From Phocaeicola plebeius DSM 17135 (lineage in GTDB: Bacteria > Bacteroidota > Bacteroidia > Bacteroidales > Bacteroidaceae), in the NCBI RefSeq assembly GCF_000187895.1, contig NZ_DS990134.1:62001-126000 (forward strand): a stretch of DNA of 64,000 nucleotides, given 5' to 3'. Of the stretch, positions 33,353-42,000 are shown one piece after another. A program made the position numbers and the translations under genes. How positions within the stretch are numbered: the first letter of the stretch is position 1; each line of letters opens with the position of its first letter. The notes under the pieces were generated by a model. That model did not search any database and was not told the origin of the DNA. It worked only from the letters and a program-made list of their open reading frames with translations.

Positions 33353-36300
33353 ATGAAAGGATTAGCGAAATTCTTTTTGCAGAACAGGGCCTTGAGCTGG
33401 TTGTTGCTGGTTCTGATATTGGGAGGAGGTATTTTCTCTTACTACAATATGGGGAAACTGGAGGATGCGCCGTTTACGATTAAGCAGGCAGTGGTCACTA
33501 CCTCTTATCCGGGGGCTTCTCCTATGGAGGTGCAACAACAGGTGACGGATGTGCTGGAGGAAGCCATTCAGTCATTGGGTGAGCTGTATTATCTGAAAAC
33601 GGATAACCGGGCCGGTCTGTCTAAAATCACGGTATATGTAAAGAAGGAAATCCGTGCCGACGAGATGCAGCAGCTTTGGGATAAGTTGCGGCGGAAAGTG
33701 GGAGATGTGCAGTCCAAGTTGCCTGCTGGAGCCGGACCGTCGGTGGTGAACGATGATTTTGGCGATGTGCTGGGTGTATTCTACGGACTGAGCAGCGAAA
33801 CGCATACCTATCGTGAGCTGGAGGATCAGGCCAAGCGAATCAAGAACGAGTTGCTGAACGTGAAGGATGTGGCCAAAGTGGAATTGTTCGGCGTGCAGAG
33901 TCGCACGATTGACATAACGGTCAATCCGGCATTGCTTTCCAGCACCGGTGTAACCATGGCCGATATTGCTTCTGCCTTTGAGCGTCAGAATAAGGTGGTG
34001 GATGCCGGAGGAGTGGAGACGTCTTCTCATCGTTTGCGGGTGGAAGCTTCCGGTAGTTTCTCCAGTCTGGAAGAACTGGAAAATCTGACAGTCGTTTCCC
34101 GGCAGGGAGAATATTTCCGGCTCGGAGAGATTGCGGAGATTAGCGAGAGCTATGTGCGTCCGGCCAGAAACCTGATGAAGGTCGGGAATGTGCCTGCGGT
34201 GGGTATAGCCATTTCTACGGTGTCCGATGGAAATGTGGTAGAGATGGCGGAGCTGGTGGCAAACCGTGTGTCAGACTTGCGTGAGGAAATGCCGGATGGA
34301 TATAATCTGGATATTATCTATGACCAGGGACACGAATCGGCTGTGGCCAACGAGGGATTTGTGTGGAATCTGATTCTTTCGGTCCTGACCGTGGTGGCCG
34401 TACTGCTGTTCTTTATTGGCTTCAAGAATGGAATCCTGATTGGCAGCGGACTGATATTCTCCATTTTCGGTACGTTGATTTACATGCAGTTTTCCGGCAT
34501 AGCCTTGCAGCGTATGTCGCTGGCAGCCATTATCATTGCCATGGGTATGCTGGTGGACAATGCCATTGTGGTGTACGATGCCGCACTGGTGAACATGCAG
34601 CGGGGCATGCGAAAGAGAAAAGCCATACTGGATGCCGTGTCGGGCACTTCCATGCCGCTGTTGGGAGCGACTCTGATTGCGGTACTGACCTTTCTTCCGG
34701 TCTACCTGTCGCCGCATATCACTGGTGAAATCCTGTCTTCACTGTTCATTGTCATTGCAGTATCCCTTTTGCTGAGCTGGGTACTGGCCATTACGCAGAA
34801 TGTATTCTTTGTGCAGGAGTTTGTGCGTCGTCCGCGTCCGGATGAGTTGAAGGGCGAATTGTTCAGTGGCCGTGCATACGACCTGTTCCGGCAGGCATTG
34901 AGATGGACCATACAGAGACGCTATGTGGTTTTAGGAGCGATGGTGCTGTTGCTGGTCATTGCCGGATGGGGATTCCGCTTTATTCCGCAGCAGTTTATGC
35001 CCTTGCTCAACAAGCAGTATTTTTCGGTCGACGTCTGGTTACCCGAGGGTACACGTATAGAAGAAAGTGACCGTCAGATGACGGAGATGACAGCCTATCT
35101 GAATTCTTTGGAAGGAGTGAAAAAGGTGTCGTCGTTTGTCGGACAGACACCGCCCCGTTATTACCTGGCCAATGCGGCTTATGGTCCGCAGCCTAATTAT
35201 GCGCAATGTTTGGTAGAAGCAGACACGCCGGAGAAGTCACGTGAGCTTCAGGCTATGTTGTACGACCGTCTGCCGGAAATGTTCCCGGACGCGCTGGTCC
35301 GTGTGAACAGTTTCGAGATAAACTCCATTCCGCAGGCCTTGATTGAGGCACGCTTCTGCGGAGATGATCCGGAGGTACTCGATTCTTTGACCAACCTGGC
35401 ACTGGAAATCATGCGGAAGAATCCCAAGGTGCTGAATGCCCGCAATGAGTGGGGAAACATGGCACTGATGATTAAGGCCGATTATGATCCAGTAAAGGCC
35501 GGAAGGCTGAATGTGGGACGGCATGACATGATGAATGCCGTGAAAGCCGTCAATGACGGTACGGCTGTAGGGGTATATCGTGACCGCGACAAGAAAGTGC
35601 CGGTGTTGCTGCATACGGATGTTAAAGGTTCCTGGGACATGGAAAGCGTGGAGGACTTGCCGATATGGAACGGGCGTAATTCTGCTCCGTTGGGGCAGGT
35701 GGCCAACGGCATCGGGCTGGCATGGGAATATCCCCTTGTGCGCACGTACGACCGGAAGCTTTCCATGGCTGCCCAGTGCGACGTGAAGCGGGGACATACC
35801 ATGAAAGAAGTTCACTCTGAAATCCGGGAAGAGATTGAGCGCATTCGTCTTCCGGAAGGATATACCTTCTTCTGGGACTCACAGTACAAGGACCAGAAAG
35901 AAGCCATGGCTGCACTGACTAAGTATTTCCCGCTGGCACTTATCATGCTGCTGGTTATTCTGGTCATGCTGTTTGGCAACTTTCGTCAGCCCTTGATTAT
36001 TTTCCTCATTCTACCCTTGTCTTTGATAGGGATGGTCTTTGGTCTGTGGGTCACCGGATTTCAGTTTGGCTTTTTCTGTATCGCAGGCTGGCTGGGATTG
36101 CTGGGAATGATTATCAAGAATGTGATTGTGCTGCTCGACGAGGTAAATATCCAGCAGAAGGCCGGTGTGGAGCCTTATACGGCTGTGATAGAGGCCACGG
36201 TTTCCAGATCCCGTCCGGTATTGATGGCGGCCCTGACCACGGTGTTCGGAAGCATCCCGTTGTTGTTTGATATTGTGTTTGGCGGGATGGCGGCTACCAT

Positions 36301-36394
36301 TGTGTTCGGACTTTCTTTTGCCACCCTTCTGACACTGTTTGTCACTCCGGCCTTGTACACGGTTTTCTATAAAATATCCAAACGGGGTGAATAA
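33353..36394 (+). CDS. RND efflux transporter permease
   Basis: A complete 1,013-residue RND pump with 12 transmembrane helices in two bundles and two large periplasmic loops. The first bundle includes AAIIIAMGMLVDNAIVVYDAAL, with an aspartate pair region typical of proton relay, and the second has GWLGLLGMIIKNVIVLLDEVN. It is closest in layout to the AcrB/MdtB-like branch used by Bacteroidetes. It lies between adaptor and TolC genes; the exported compound is unknown. Confidence 0.95.
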   Translation: MKGLAKFFLQNRALSWLLLVLILGGGIFSYYNMGKLEDAPFTIKQAVVTTSYPGASPMEVQQQVTDVLEEAIQSLGELYYLKTDNRAGLSKITVYVKKEIRADEMQQLWDKLRRKVGDVQSKLPAGAGPSVVNDDFGDVLGVFYGLSSETHTYRELEDQAKRIKNELLNVKDVAKVELFGVQSRTIDITVNPALLSSTGVTMADIASAFERQNKVVDAGGVETSSHRLRVEASGSFSSLEELENLTVVSRQGEYFRLGEIAEISESYVRPARNLMKVGNVPAVGIAISTVSDGNVVEMAELVANRVSDLREEMPDGYNLDIIYDQGHESAVANEGFVWNLILSVLTVVAVLLFFIGFKNGILIGSGLIFSIFGTLIYMQFSGIALQRMSLAAIIIAMGMLVDNAIVVYDAALVNMQRGMRKRKAILDAVSGTSMPLLGATLIAVLTFLPVYLSPHITGEILSSLFIVIAVSLLLSWVLAITQNVFFVQEFVRRPRPDELKGELFSGRAYDLFRQALRWTIQRRYVVLGAMVLLLVIAGWGFRFIPQQFMPLLNKQYFSVDVWLPEGTRIEESDRQMTEMTAYLNSLEGVKKVSSFVGQTPPRYYLANAAYGPQPNYAQCLVEADTPEKSRELQAMLYDRLPEMFPDALVRVNSFEINSIPQALIEARFCGDDPEVLDSLTNLALEIMRKNPKVLNARNEWGNMALMIKADYDPVKAGRLNVGRHDMMNAVKAVNDGTAVGVYRDRDKKVPVLLHTDVKGSWDMESVEDLPIWNGRNSAPLGQVANGIGLAWEYPLVRTYDRKLSMAAQCDVKRGHTMKEVHSEIREEIERIRLPEGYTFFWDSQYKDQKEAMAALTKYFPLALIMLLVILVMLFGNFRQPLIIFLILPLSLIGMVFGLWVTGFQFGFFCIAGWLGLLGMIIKNVIVLLDEVNIQQKAGVEPYTAVIEATVSRSRPVLMAALTTVFGSIPLLFDIVFGGMAATIVFGLSFATLLTLFVTPALYTVFYKISKRGE

Positions 36395-36452
36395 AAAGAA
36401 GAAATGTGTGGCCCGATAAAAAATGTTTCTCTAATTTTATAACTATATTGAG

Positions 36453-37757
36453 ATGAATAGAAGAATGATGATGTGCTGCATGCTGGGACTGGCGCTGGGA
36501 GTCCATGCCCAGGAGAGTGTATTCTTGCAGCAGTATCGTGAAAAGGTGAAGGCCTATAATCAGGATATAAAGTCGGCAGGATATGCCGTTTCCATCCGTC
36601 AGGAGGCTGAAAAATCGGCTAAGGCAGATTTTCTTCCTTCGCTGAGCGGAAATGCCAATGCCAGTTACACGGGTAACCCGCTGGAACTCTACAGGGAACT
36701 TCCGTCCATAGAAACTCCGCTGTATTTTCAGGGGCGTGACACCAAGTACGGGGCTTCCTTGACTTTGTTGCAGCCTGTCTATTCGGGAGGAGCACTGAAA
36801 GCCGGACTGGAGAAATCCCGAAAGGAAAAGGAGAGTGCCTTGTACGAAGAAAAGCGGGTGACGAACGACGTGCTGTATCAGGCAGACCAGTATTACTGGA
36901 ATAAGGTGGCCTGTGAGGAAATGGTGGAGGTGGCTGCCGGTTTCAAGGAATCGGTGGCAGCCCTGGTGGAAGTGGTCAGGCATCGTGTGGAGGAGGAGTA
37001 TACCGACCGCAACGACTTGCTGATGGCGGAAGTCAAGCTGAATGATGCCGAGTTCCGGCTGGAGCAGGCCCGCAATGAAGCGGAGGTGGCCCGGCTTTCG
37101 ATGAACTCTTTTTCGGGGGAGGCTTCTGACAAGGTGATACTGACCGATTCGCTCGTGGTTCCGCTGACTGAAGTCCTGGTGTATGAACAAACGCTGGAAA
37201 CAGCTATGGCGCATCGTCCGGAATTACGTATTGCAGCCAATCAGGTAGCTATCCAGCAGTCGGCTGCCCGTATTGCCAACTCACGGTATCTTCCCAAATT
37301 GTCTGTCGGGGTAGACGGAAGTTATTCTTCGCCCGGATATGACTTCAACTCAGATTTGGACCCTAATTACAGGGTGTATGCCAAACTGAGCGTACCGATT
37401 TTTGAATGGGGAAAGCGGAAGAATACACGGCGCATCGGCAAGCTCGATGTGAACAGGGCGCTGGAGAACCAGAGTAAGGTGGCCGACGGCGTTCGTCTGG
37501 AGGTGGAGACTGCCTACTATACTTATACGCAGGCCGTACGTCAGGTGTGCCTGACGGAAAGCTCGCTGGCCAAGGCGGCAACGAGTGAGCAGCTGGCCAT
37601 GGACAAGTACAAGGAGGGTACCATTTCTATTGTCGAGGTGCTCAATGCGCAGATGTATCATCAGGAGGCGGAGTTGAACCATATTCGTTCGAAGCTCCGT
37701 GCGCAACTGGCAAAGAGCAGTCTGGAACGGGCTGCCGGCCGTTTGGGCGAGTACTGA
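36453..37757 (+). CDS. TolC-family outer membrane efflux protein
   Basis: 434 residues with signal peptide (MNRRMMMCCMLGLALGVHAQ) and two OEP repeats; the second has LEVETAYYTYTQAVRQVCLTESSLAKAATSEQLAMDKYKEGTISIVEVLNAQ. Third gene of the adaptor-permease-TolC operon, 58 bp after the permease. Confidence 0.92.
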   Translation: MNRRMMMCCMLGLALGVHAQESVFLQQYREKVKAYNQDIKSAGYAVSIRQEAEKSAKADFLPSLSGNANASYTGNPLELYRELPSIETPLYFQGRDTKYGASLTLLQPVYSGGALKAGLEKSRKEKESALYEEKRVTNDVLYQADQYYWNKVACEEMVEVAAGFKESVAALVEVVRHRVEEEYTDRNDLLMAEVKLNDAEFRLEQARNEAEVARLSMNSFSGEASDKVILTDSLVVPLTEVLVYEQTLETAMAHRPELRIAANQVAIQQSAARIANSRYLPKLSVGVDGSYSSPGYDFNSDLDPNYRVYAKLSVPIFEWGKRKNTRRIGKLDVNRALENQSKVADGVRLEVETAYYTYTQAVRQVCLTESSLAKAATSEQLAMDKYKEGTISIVEVLNAQMYHQEAELNHIRSKLRAQLAKSSLERAAGRLGEY

Positions 37758-37793
37758 TGTGAAGGGATTGTAATAATAAAGTAAACATAAAGC

Positions 37794-38855
37794 ATGAAAC
37801 AAGGAATGAATTCCGTGAACCGGTATTTGTGGGACGTACTGCTGTATGCCTGCATGGGATGTTTTTCGTACTTCTTTTTGGTGCACTATGCCGATATTCC
37901 CGTGCGGTTACAGGACAGGCTGATGACCTTTCATACGTTTCTGGCTGTCATTGTGTCGTTTTGCGGAGTGGGACTGAGCATGCGCTACATTAATGAGCGG
38001 CTGCTGACGTATTACCCTTATTTTCTGCGGAACAAACGCATGCTGTCGGCCGGACTGATTGCGGCAGCCGTTATCCTGCTTTTGTCCAATTACCTGCTGT
38101 TGGTGTCGGTCAAAGCATTGGCCGGCGTGGCTTCTCCCTTTCATCTTCAGCGCAGCGGACTGACGGTGATTCTGCTGGTCTGGCTGGTGGAGCTGGTGAT
38201 TGTGGGGCAGTTTATCCTGAACCGTTTCTATGTGGACGTGGTACGCCTTTACAAGCGTGCCGAAGAGCTGGAGGAAAGCACGGCGGAGGCCCGCTACCGC
38301 ACCTTGCAGAACCAGTTGAACCCGCATTTCCTGTTTAACAGTCTGAATACCCTTGTTTCTGAAATTGAATATAACCCTGTGAATGCCATAGAATTTACCC
38401 GTAACCTGGCCGATACGTACCGCTATATCCTGTATTGTCAGGATAAGCATACGGTGGAGCTGAACGAAGAACTTCAGTTCCTGGATACTTACGTGCTGTT
38501 GCAGAAGGTGCGTCTGGGAGATTGCTTGCAGGTGGACAACCGGATTGCCGATAAGTTTGGCGAGACACCGGTGCCGCCCTTGTCGCTTCAGCTGCTGGTG
38601 GAGAATGTCATCAAGCACAATGTCATCAGCATGAAAAAGCCCATGACGGTGAAGATGTGGACGGAACCGCAGGGAGACGATGTATGGATTTGTGTGGCCA
38701 ATGCCGTACGTCCGAAGCAGGGAGGAGTGACTTCCGGAAAGGGACTGGAAAACCTTTCCCAGCGGTATCGCCTGCTCTGTGGAAAAGAAATCGTGATTGA
38801 ACAGAATGAAAAAGAATTTATCGTAAAATTACCTTTGCTATATGACCAAGATTAA
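37794..38855 (+). CDS. LytS/YehU-type sensor histidine kinase
   Basis: 353 residues with four membrane helices in residues 12-145, a short linker coiled coil, and a His_kinase domain with the phosphoacceptor H178 in LQNQLNPHFLFNSLNTL. The N-box is LLVENVIKHNVI and the glycine loop GKGLENLSQRY. No separate periplasmic sensor domain is visible, so the signal is probably sensed in or near the membrane. It overlaps the response regulator gene by 14 bp and follows the RND operon, whose expression it likely controls. Confidence 0.9.
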   Translation: MKQGMNSVNRYLWDVLLYACMGCFSYFFLVHYADIPVRLQDRLMTFHTFLAVIVSFCGVGLSMRYINERLLTYYPYFLRNKRMLSAGLIAAAVILLLSNYLLLVSVKALAGVASPFHLQRSGLTVILLVWLVELVIVGQFILNRFYVDVVRLYKRAEELEESTAEARYRTLQNQLNPHFLFNSLNTLVSEIEYNPVNAIEFTRNLADTYRYILYCQDKHTVELNEELQFLDTYVLLQKVRLGDCLQVDNRIADKFGETPVPPLSLQLLVENVIKHNVISMKKPMTVKMWTEPQGDDVWICVANAVRPKQGGVTSGKGLENLSQRYRLLCGKEIVIEQNEKEFIVKLPLLYDQD

Positions 38856-39624
38856 GGCAGTGATTATTGAAGATGAACTTCCGGCGGCGCGTCTGCTCGA
38901 CAAGCAGCTCAGGGAACTGCGTCCGGAATGGGAGGTAACGGTTCTTCCGGGAACGATTGAGGATTCGGTGAAATGGTTTGCGGAACATCCTCATCCGGAC
39001 ATTCTGTTCCTGGACATTCAGTTGACCGACGGTAATTCGTTTATTTTTATCGAACAGGCACGGCCGCAGAGCATGATTGTGTTTACCACAGCCTACGATG
39101 AATATGCGGTACGGGCTTTTACGGTGAACAGCATCGACTATCTTCTGAAGCCTGTGCATAAGGAACGGCTGGAGAGTGCCATTCAGAAGTTTGAACGTTT
39201 TTCGGGCATGGGGAAGGGCGAACTGAACAAGCTGCTGGGCATTGAACAGTTGCTGCATTCTTTTGCCGAAAGGCAGGAAAAACAGTATCGCACCCGTTTC
39301 CTGATATCGGGAGCCAAACGCTTCTATACGATTCAGGTGGGAGACATTGCCTACTTCTATTCGCTGGATAAGGTGACTTTTGCTGTGACAAAGGACGGGA
39401 AGGCACACGTGGTCGACCTGCCGCTGAGCAAGCTGGAAGAGCAACTGGACGGGCGTGTTTTTTTCCGGGTGAACCGCCAGTTTATCCTCTCGGCCGATTC
39501 CATACGCAATATTCAGCACTACTTCAACGGAAAGGCCGTGGTGAGTGTATGGCCGGCGTATGAAGGTACGATACAAATCAGCCGCGAACGGATGACTCTT
39601 TTGAAGATGTGGTTAAATAGTTGA
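38842..39624 (+). CDS. LytTR-family response regulator
   Basis: 260 residues with a receiver domain (1-120; acidic D11 and E12 region, phosphoacceptor D58 in ILFLDIQ, T80/K109 positions present) and a C-terminal LytTR DNA-binding domain (about 155-260; RFLISGAKRFYTIQVGDIAYFYSLDKVTF ... RVNRQFILSADSIRNI). It is the partner of the kinase encoded just upstream. LytTR proteins bind short direct or inverted repeats; the palindrome at 32235-32247 is one candidate target. Confidence 0.92.
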   Translation: MTKIKAVIIEDELPAARLLDKQLRELRPEWEVTVLPGTIEDSVKWFAEHPHPDILFLDIQLTDGNSFIFIEQARPQSMIVFTTAYDEYAVRAFTVNSIDYLLKPVHKERLESAIQKFERFSGMGKGELNKLLGIEQLLHSFAERQEKQYRTRFLISGAKRFYTIQVGDIAYFYSLDKVTFAVTKDGKAHVVDLPLSKLEEQLDGRVFFRVNRQFILSADSIRNIQHYFNGKAVVSVWPAYEGTIQISRERMTLLKMWLNS

Positions 39625-39662
39625 TTCTTTGTGTTTTATAAATCTGTTGGGATAAGTTGAAA

Positions 39663-39770
39663 AAACGCCTTTGCGTTTGATTCAGAACGGCCTTGCGTTT
39701 GAAGTAAAACGTAAGGCCGTTTCAGATAGAATGTACTTGTGTTTGGTTTGAAACGCAAGTGCGTTTTTTT
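39663..39770 (+). terminator. Three tandem hairpins, last one a terminator
   Basis: Hairpin 1: AAACGC-CTTT-GCGTTT (39663-39678). Hairpin 2: ACGGCCTTGCGTTT (39687-39700) with AAACGTAAGGCCGT (39707-39720). Hairpin 3: AAACGC-AAGT-GCGTTT (39751-39766) with T to 39770. All share AAACG/CGTTT. The last ends the two-component operon. Confidence 0.65.
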
Positions 39771-39850
39771 AGTGCTTGATTTAAGGCAAAAATATTGCTC
39801 GAATTACCTTATTTAACGGGATGATTTTCTTTCGTTTCGTGACTTTCGTG

Positions 39851-39858
39851 TACTTTTG
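39851..39858 (+). promoter_or_regulatory. -7 box of the second MATE gene
   Basis: TACTTTTG fits TAnnTTTG, 38 bp before the start codon; no clear -33 box. Confidence 0.5.
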
Positions 39859-39896
39859 CACGCTTATTAAGATTTTAAGGATAACGAGAGGAAATT

Positions 39897-41267
39897 ATGG
39901 CACAGTCTAGAGAGATGACATCAGGGCCGAGTCTGCCGCTGATTCTGAATTTTACTTTTCCATTGTTACTGGGCAACCTGCTCCAGCAGACGTATTCGCT
40001 GGTGGATGCGGCTATTGTCGGAAAGTTCTTGGGTATCAATGCGCTGGCTTCTGTTGGTGCCAGTACGTCGGTCGTCTTTTTGATTTTAGGATTCTGCAAC
40101 GGGTGTTGCGGAGGTTTCGGCATTCCGGTGGCACAGAAGTTCGGAGCCCGCGATTATGTGACGATGCGGCGTTATGTATCAGTGAGCCTGAAGCTGGCGG
40201 CGGTGATGTCGGTCGCGGTAGCCATTGTCACCAGTCTGCTTTGCGGATTTATCCTGCGTTCCATGCGCACACCGGAAAATATTTTTGAAGGGGCCTACCT
40301 CTATCTGCTGATTACCTTTATCGGTGTACCATGTACGTTCTTCTATAATTTGTTGTCCAGTATCATCCGTGCGTTGGGCGACAGCAAGACCCCGTTCTGG
40401 TTCCTGCTTTTCTCTACCATACTGAACATTGTGCTCGATTTGTTCTGCATCCTTACGCTGGGGTGGGGAGTGGCTGGAGCAGCCATTGCTACGGTCTTCT
40501 CGCAGGGCTTATCGGCCTTGCTGTGCTATATCTATATGTACCGTAAGTTTGACATTCTGAAAACCGAGCCTGCCGACCGTCGTTTCCGTGGCGACCTGGC
40601 CCGTCAGTTGCTGTACATCGGGGTACCGATGGGATTGCAGTTTTCCATTACAGCCATCGGTAGTATCATGCTGCAAAGTGCGAACAATGCGCTGGGTACG
40701 GCCTGTGTGGCAGCTTTCACGGCAGCCATGCGTATCAAGATGTTTGTGATGTGTCCGCTGGATAGCTTGGGAATGGCCATGGCGACCTATTCCGGACAGA
40801 ATTACGGGGCCGGAAAGCCGGACCGCATCTGGATGGGTATCAAGTCGGCCACGCTGATGATGACCGTCTATGTCATAGCGATTGGTGCCCTGATGTGGGG
40901 ACTGGCCGAAAAGTTTGCCCTGCTGTTCATCTCGCCGGATGAGACCGAGATTATCGACGATACGGCTTTGTTCCTGCACATCAACACTTCTTTCTTCTTC
41001 CTGCTGGGTATGCTCAGTATTCTTCGTTATTCCATTCAGGGAGCGGGCTATACACGGTTGGCTATGTTCTCCGGTGTGTCGGAAATGGTGGCTCGTGTGC
41101 TGGTCAGTCTGATTGCGGTTCCGTTGTGGGGATTCTGGGGCGTATGCTTCGGCGACCCGACAGCCTGGCTGTTTGCCAACCTCTTCCTGGTTCCGGCATT
41201 TATTTATGTGTACCGCCGTTTGCAACGGATTGTGGTGAAAGAAGGACGGGTGGTGGCTAATTCCTGA
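39897..41267 (+). CDS. MATE family efflux transporter
   Basis: 456 residues, about 12 membrane helices, NorM/DinF-like MATE repeats: LPLILNFTFPLLLGNLLQQTYSLVDAAIVGKFLGINALASVGAS and the second half from LLYIGVPMGLQFSITAIGSIMLQSANNALGTACVAAF. It starts GTMAQSREMTSG-like, with the ATG at 39897. The 3' end overlaps the converging SDR gene by 11 bp. Distinct from the MATE at 30730; substrate unknown. Confidence 0.9.
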   Translation: MAQSREMTSGPSLPLILNFTFPLLLGNLLQQTYSLVDAAIVGKFLGINALASVGASTSVVFLILGFCNGCCGGFGIPVAQKFGARDYVTMRRYVSVSLKLAAVMSVAVAIVTSLLCGFILRSMRTPENIFEGAYLYLLITFIGVPCTFFYNLLSSIIRALGDSKTPFWFLLFSTILNIVLDLFCILTLGWGVAGAAIATVFSQGLSALLCYIYMYRKFDILKTEPADRRFRGDLARQLLYIGVPMGLQFSITAIGSIMLQSANNALGTACVAAFTAAMRIKMFVMCPLDSLGMAMATYSGQNYGAGKPDRIWMGIKSATLMMTVYVIAIGALMWGLAEKFALLFISPDETEIIDDTALFLHINTSFFFLLGMLSILRYSIQGAGYTRLAMFSGVSEMVARVLVSLIAVPLWGFWGVCFGDPTAWLFANLFLVPAFIYVYRRLQRIVVKEGRVVANS

Positions 41268-42000
41268 CAGTCATCCGCTTCCAGAGGAAAGGGGGTATCA
41301 GTCGCCAGAGAGCCACCAGTATGCGATAGCGCCAGTCAATCACGACAATGCGTTTCTTTTTCTCCAGGGCACGTACGATGTGGCGGGCCACTTTCTCCGT
41401 ATGCATCAGCATGGGATAGTGTTTGCCGTCGTTCAGGAGTCCGGTGGCTACGAATCCCGGACGAATGTCTGTAAACCGGATGGAAAGTTTCTGGATGTGA
41501 GCCAGTTGTTCCAGCGCATCGATGTAAGTGTTTTGGAAACGTTTGGTGGCAGAATAGGCCGGAGCAGCTCCCAGTCCTTTGGTTCCGGCAATGGAACTGA
41601 TGACCGCCAGGTGTCCTCTTTTCTGTTGGGCAAAGTAGCGGAAAGCGGCTGTCACCATGCGCACAAATCCGGTGCCGTTGGTTTCCAGTGTACGGAGTTC
41701 GATTTCCGGTGCCAGCTGGTAGTTCTGGTGGCCGATGCCTGAGCAGTGCAGGTAGAGGTCCATGCCGCCCATTTCTTCAATCAGTTCCTGCAGGCGGTCG
41801 GTCGCATCCTCCTGACAGATGTCAATGGCCCGGATGTGGATACGCTCCGGAGCCAGTTGCTGCAGTTCTTTCAGGTTCTCTTCACGCCGGCCTGCCAGTC
41901 CGAGTATCCATCCCTTCTGGAGCAGTTGCAAGGCCGTTTCTTTTCCGATACCGGAAGTAGCCCCTACGATGAGGGCACGCTGTATAGGTTTCTTATTCAT
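41257..42000 (-). CDS. Short-chain dehydrogenase/reductase (SDR)
   Basis: 247 residues with the classical SDR signatures: cofactor loop GATSGIGKETA near residue 13, LHCSGIG in place of NNAG, active-site serine in VISSIAGTKGLG, and the YSATKRF catalytic tyrosine-lysine pair. The C-terminal tail is hydrophobic and may attach to the membrane. Substrate unknown. Its start codon overlaps the stop of the helicase gene (TGATG), so it is translated after it. Confidence 0.88.
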   Translation of the reverse strand: MNKKPIQRALIVGATSGIGKETALQLLQKGWILGLAGRREENLKELQQLAPERIHIRAIDICQEDATDRLQELIEEMGGMDLYLHCSGIGHQNYQLAPEIELRTLETNGTGFVRMVTAAFRYFAQQKRGHLAVISSIAGTKGLGAAPAYSATKRFQNTYIDALEQLAHIQKLSIRFTDIRPGFVATGLLNDGKHYPMLMHTEKVARHIVRALEKKKRIVVIDWRYRILVALWRLIPPFLWKRMTVRN

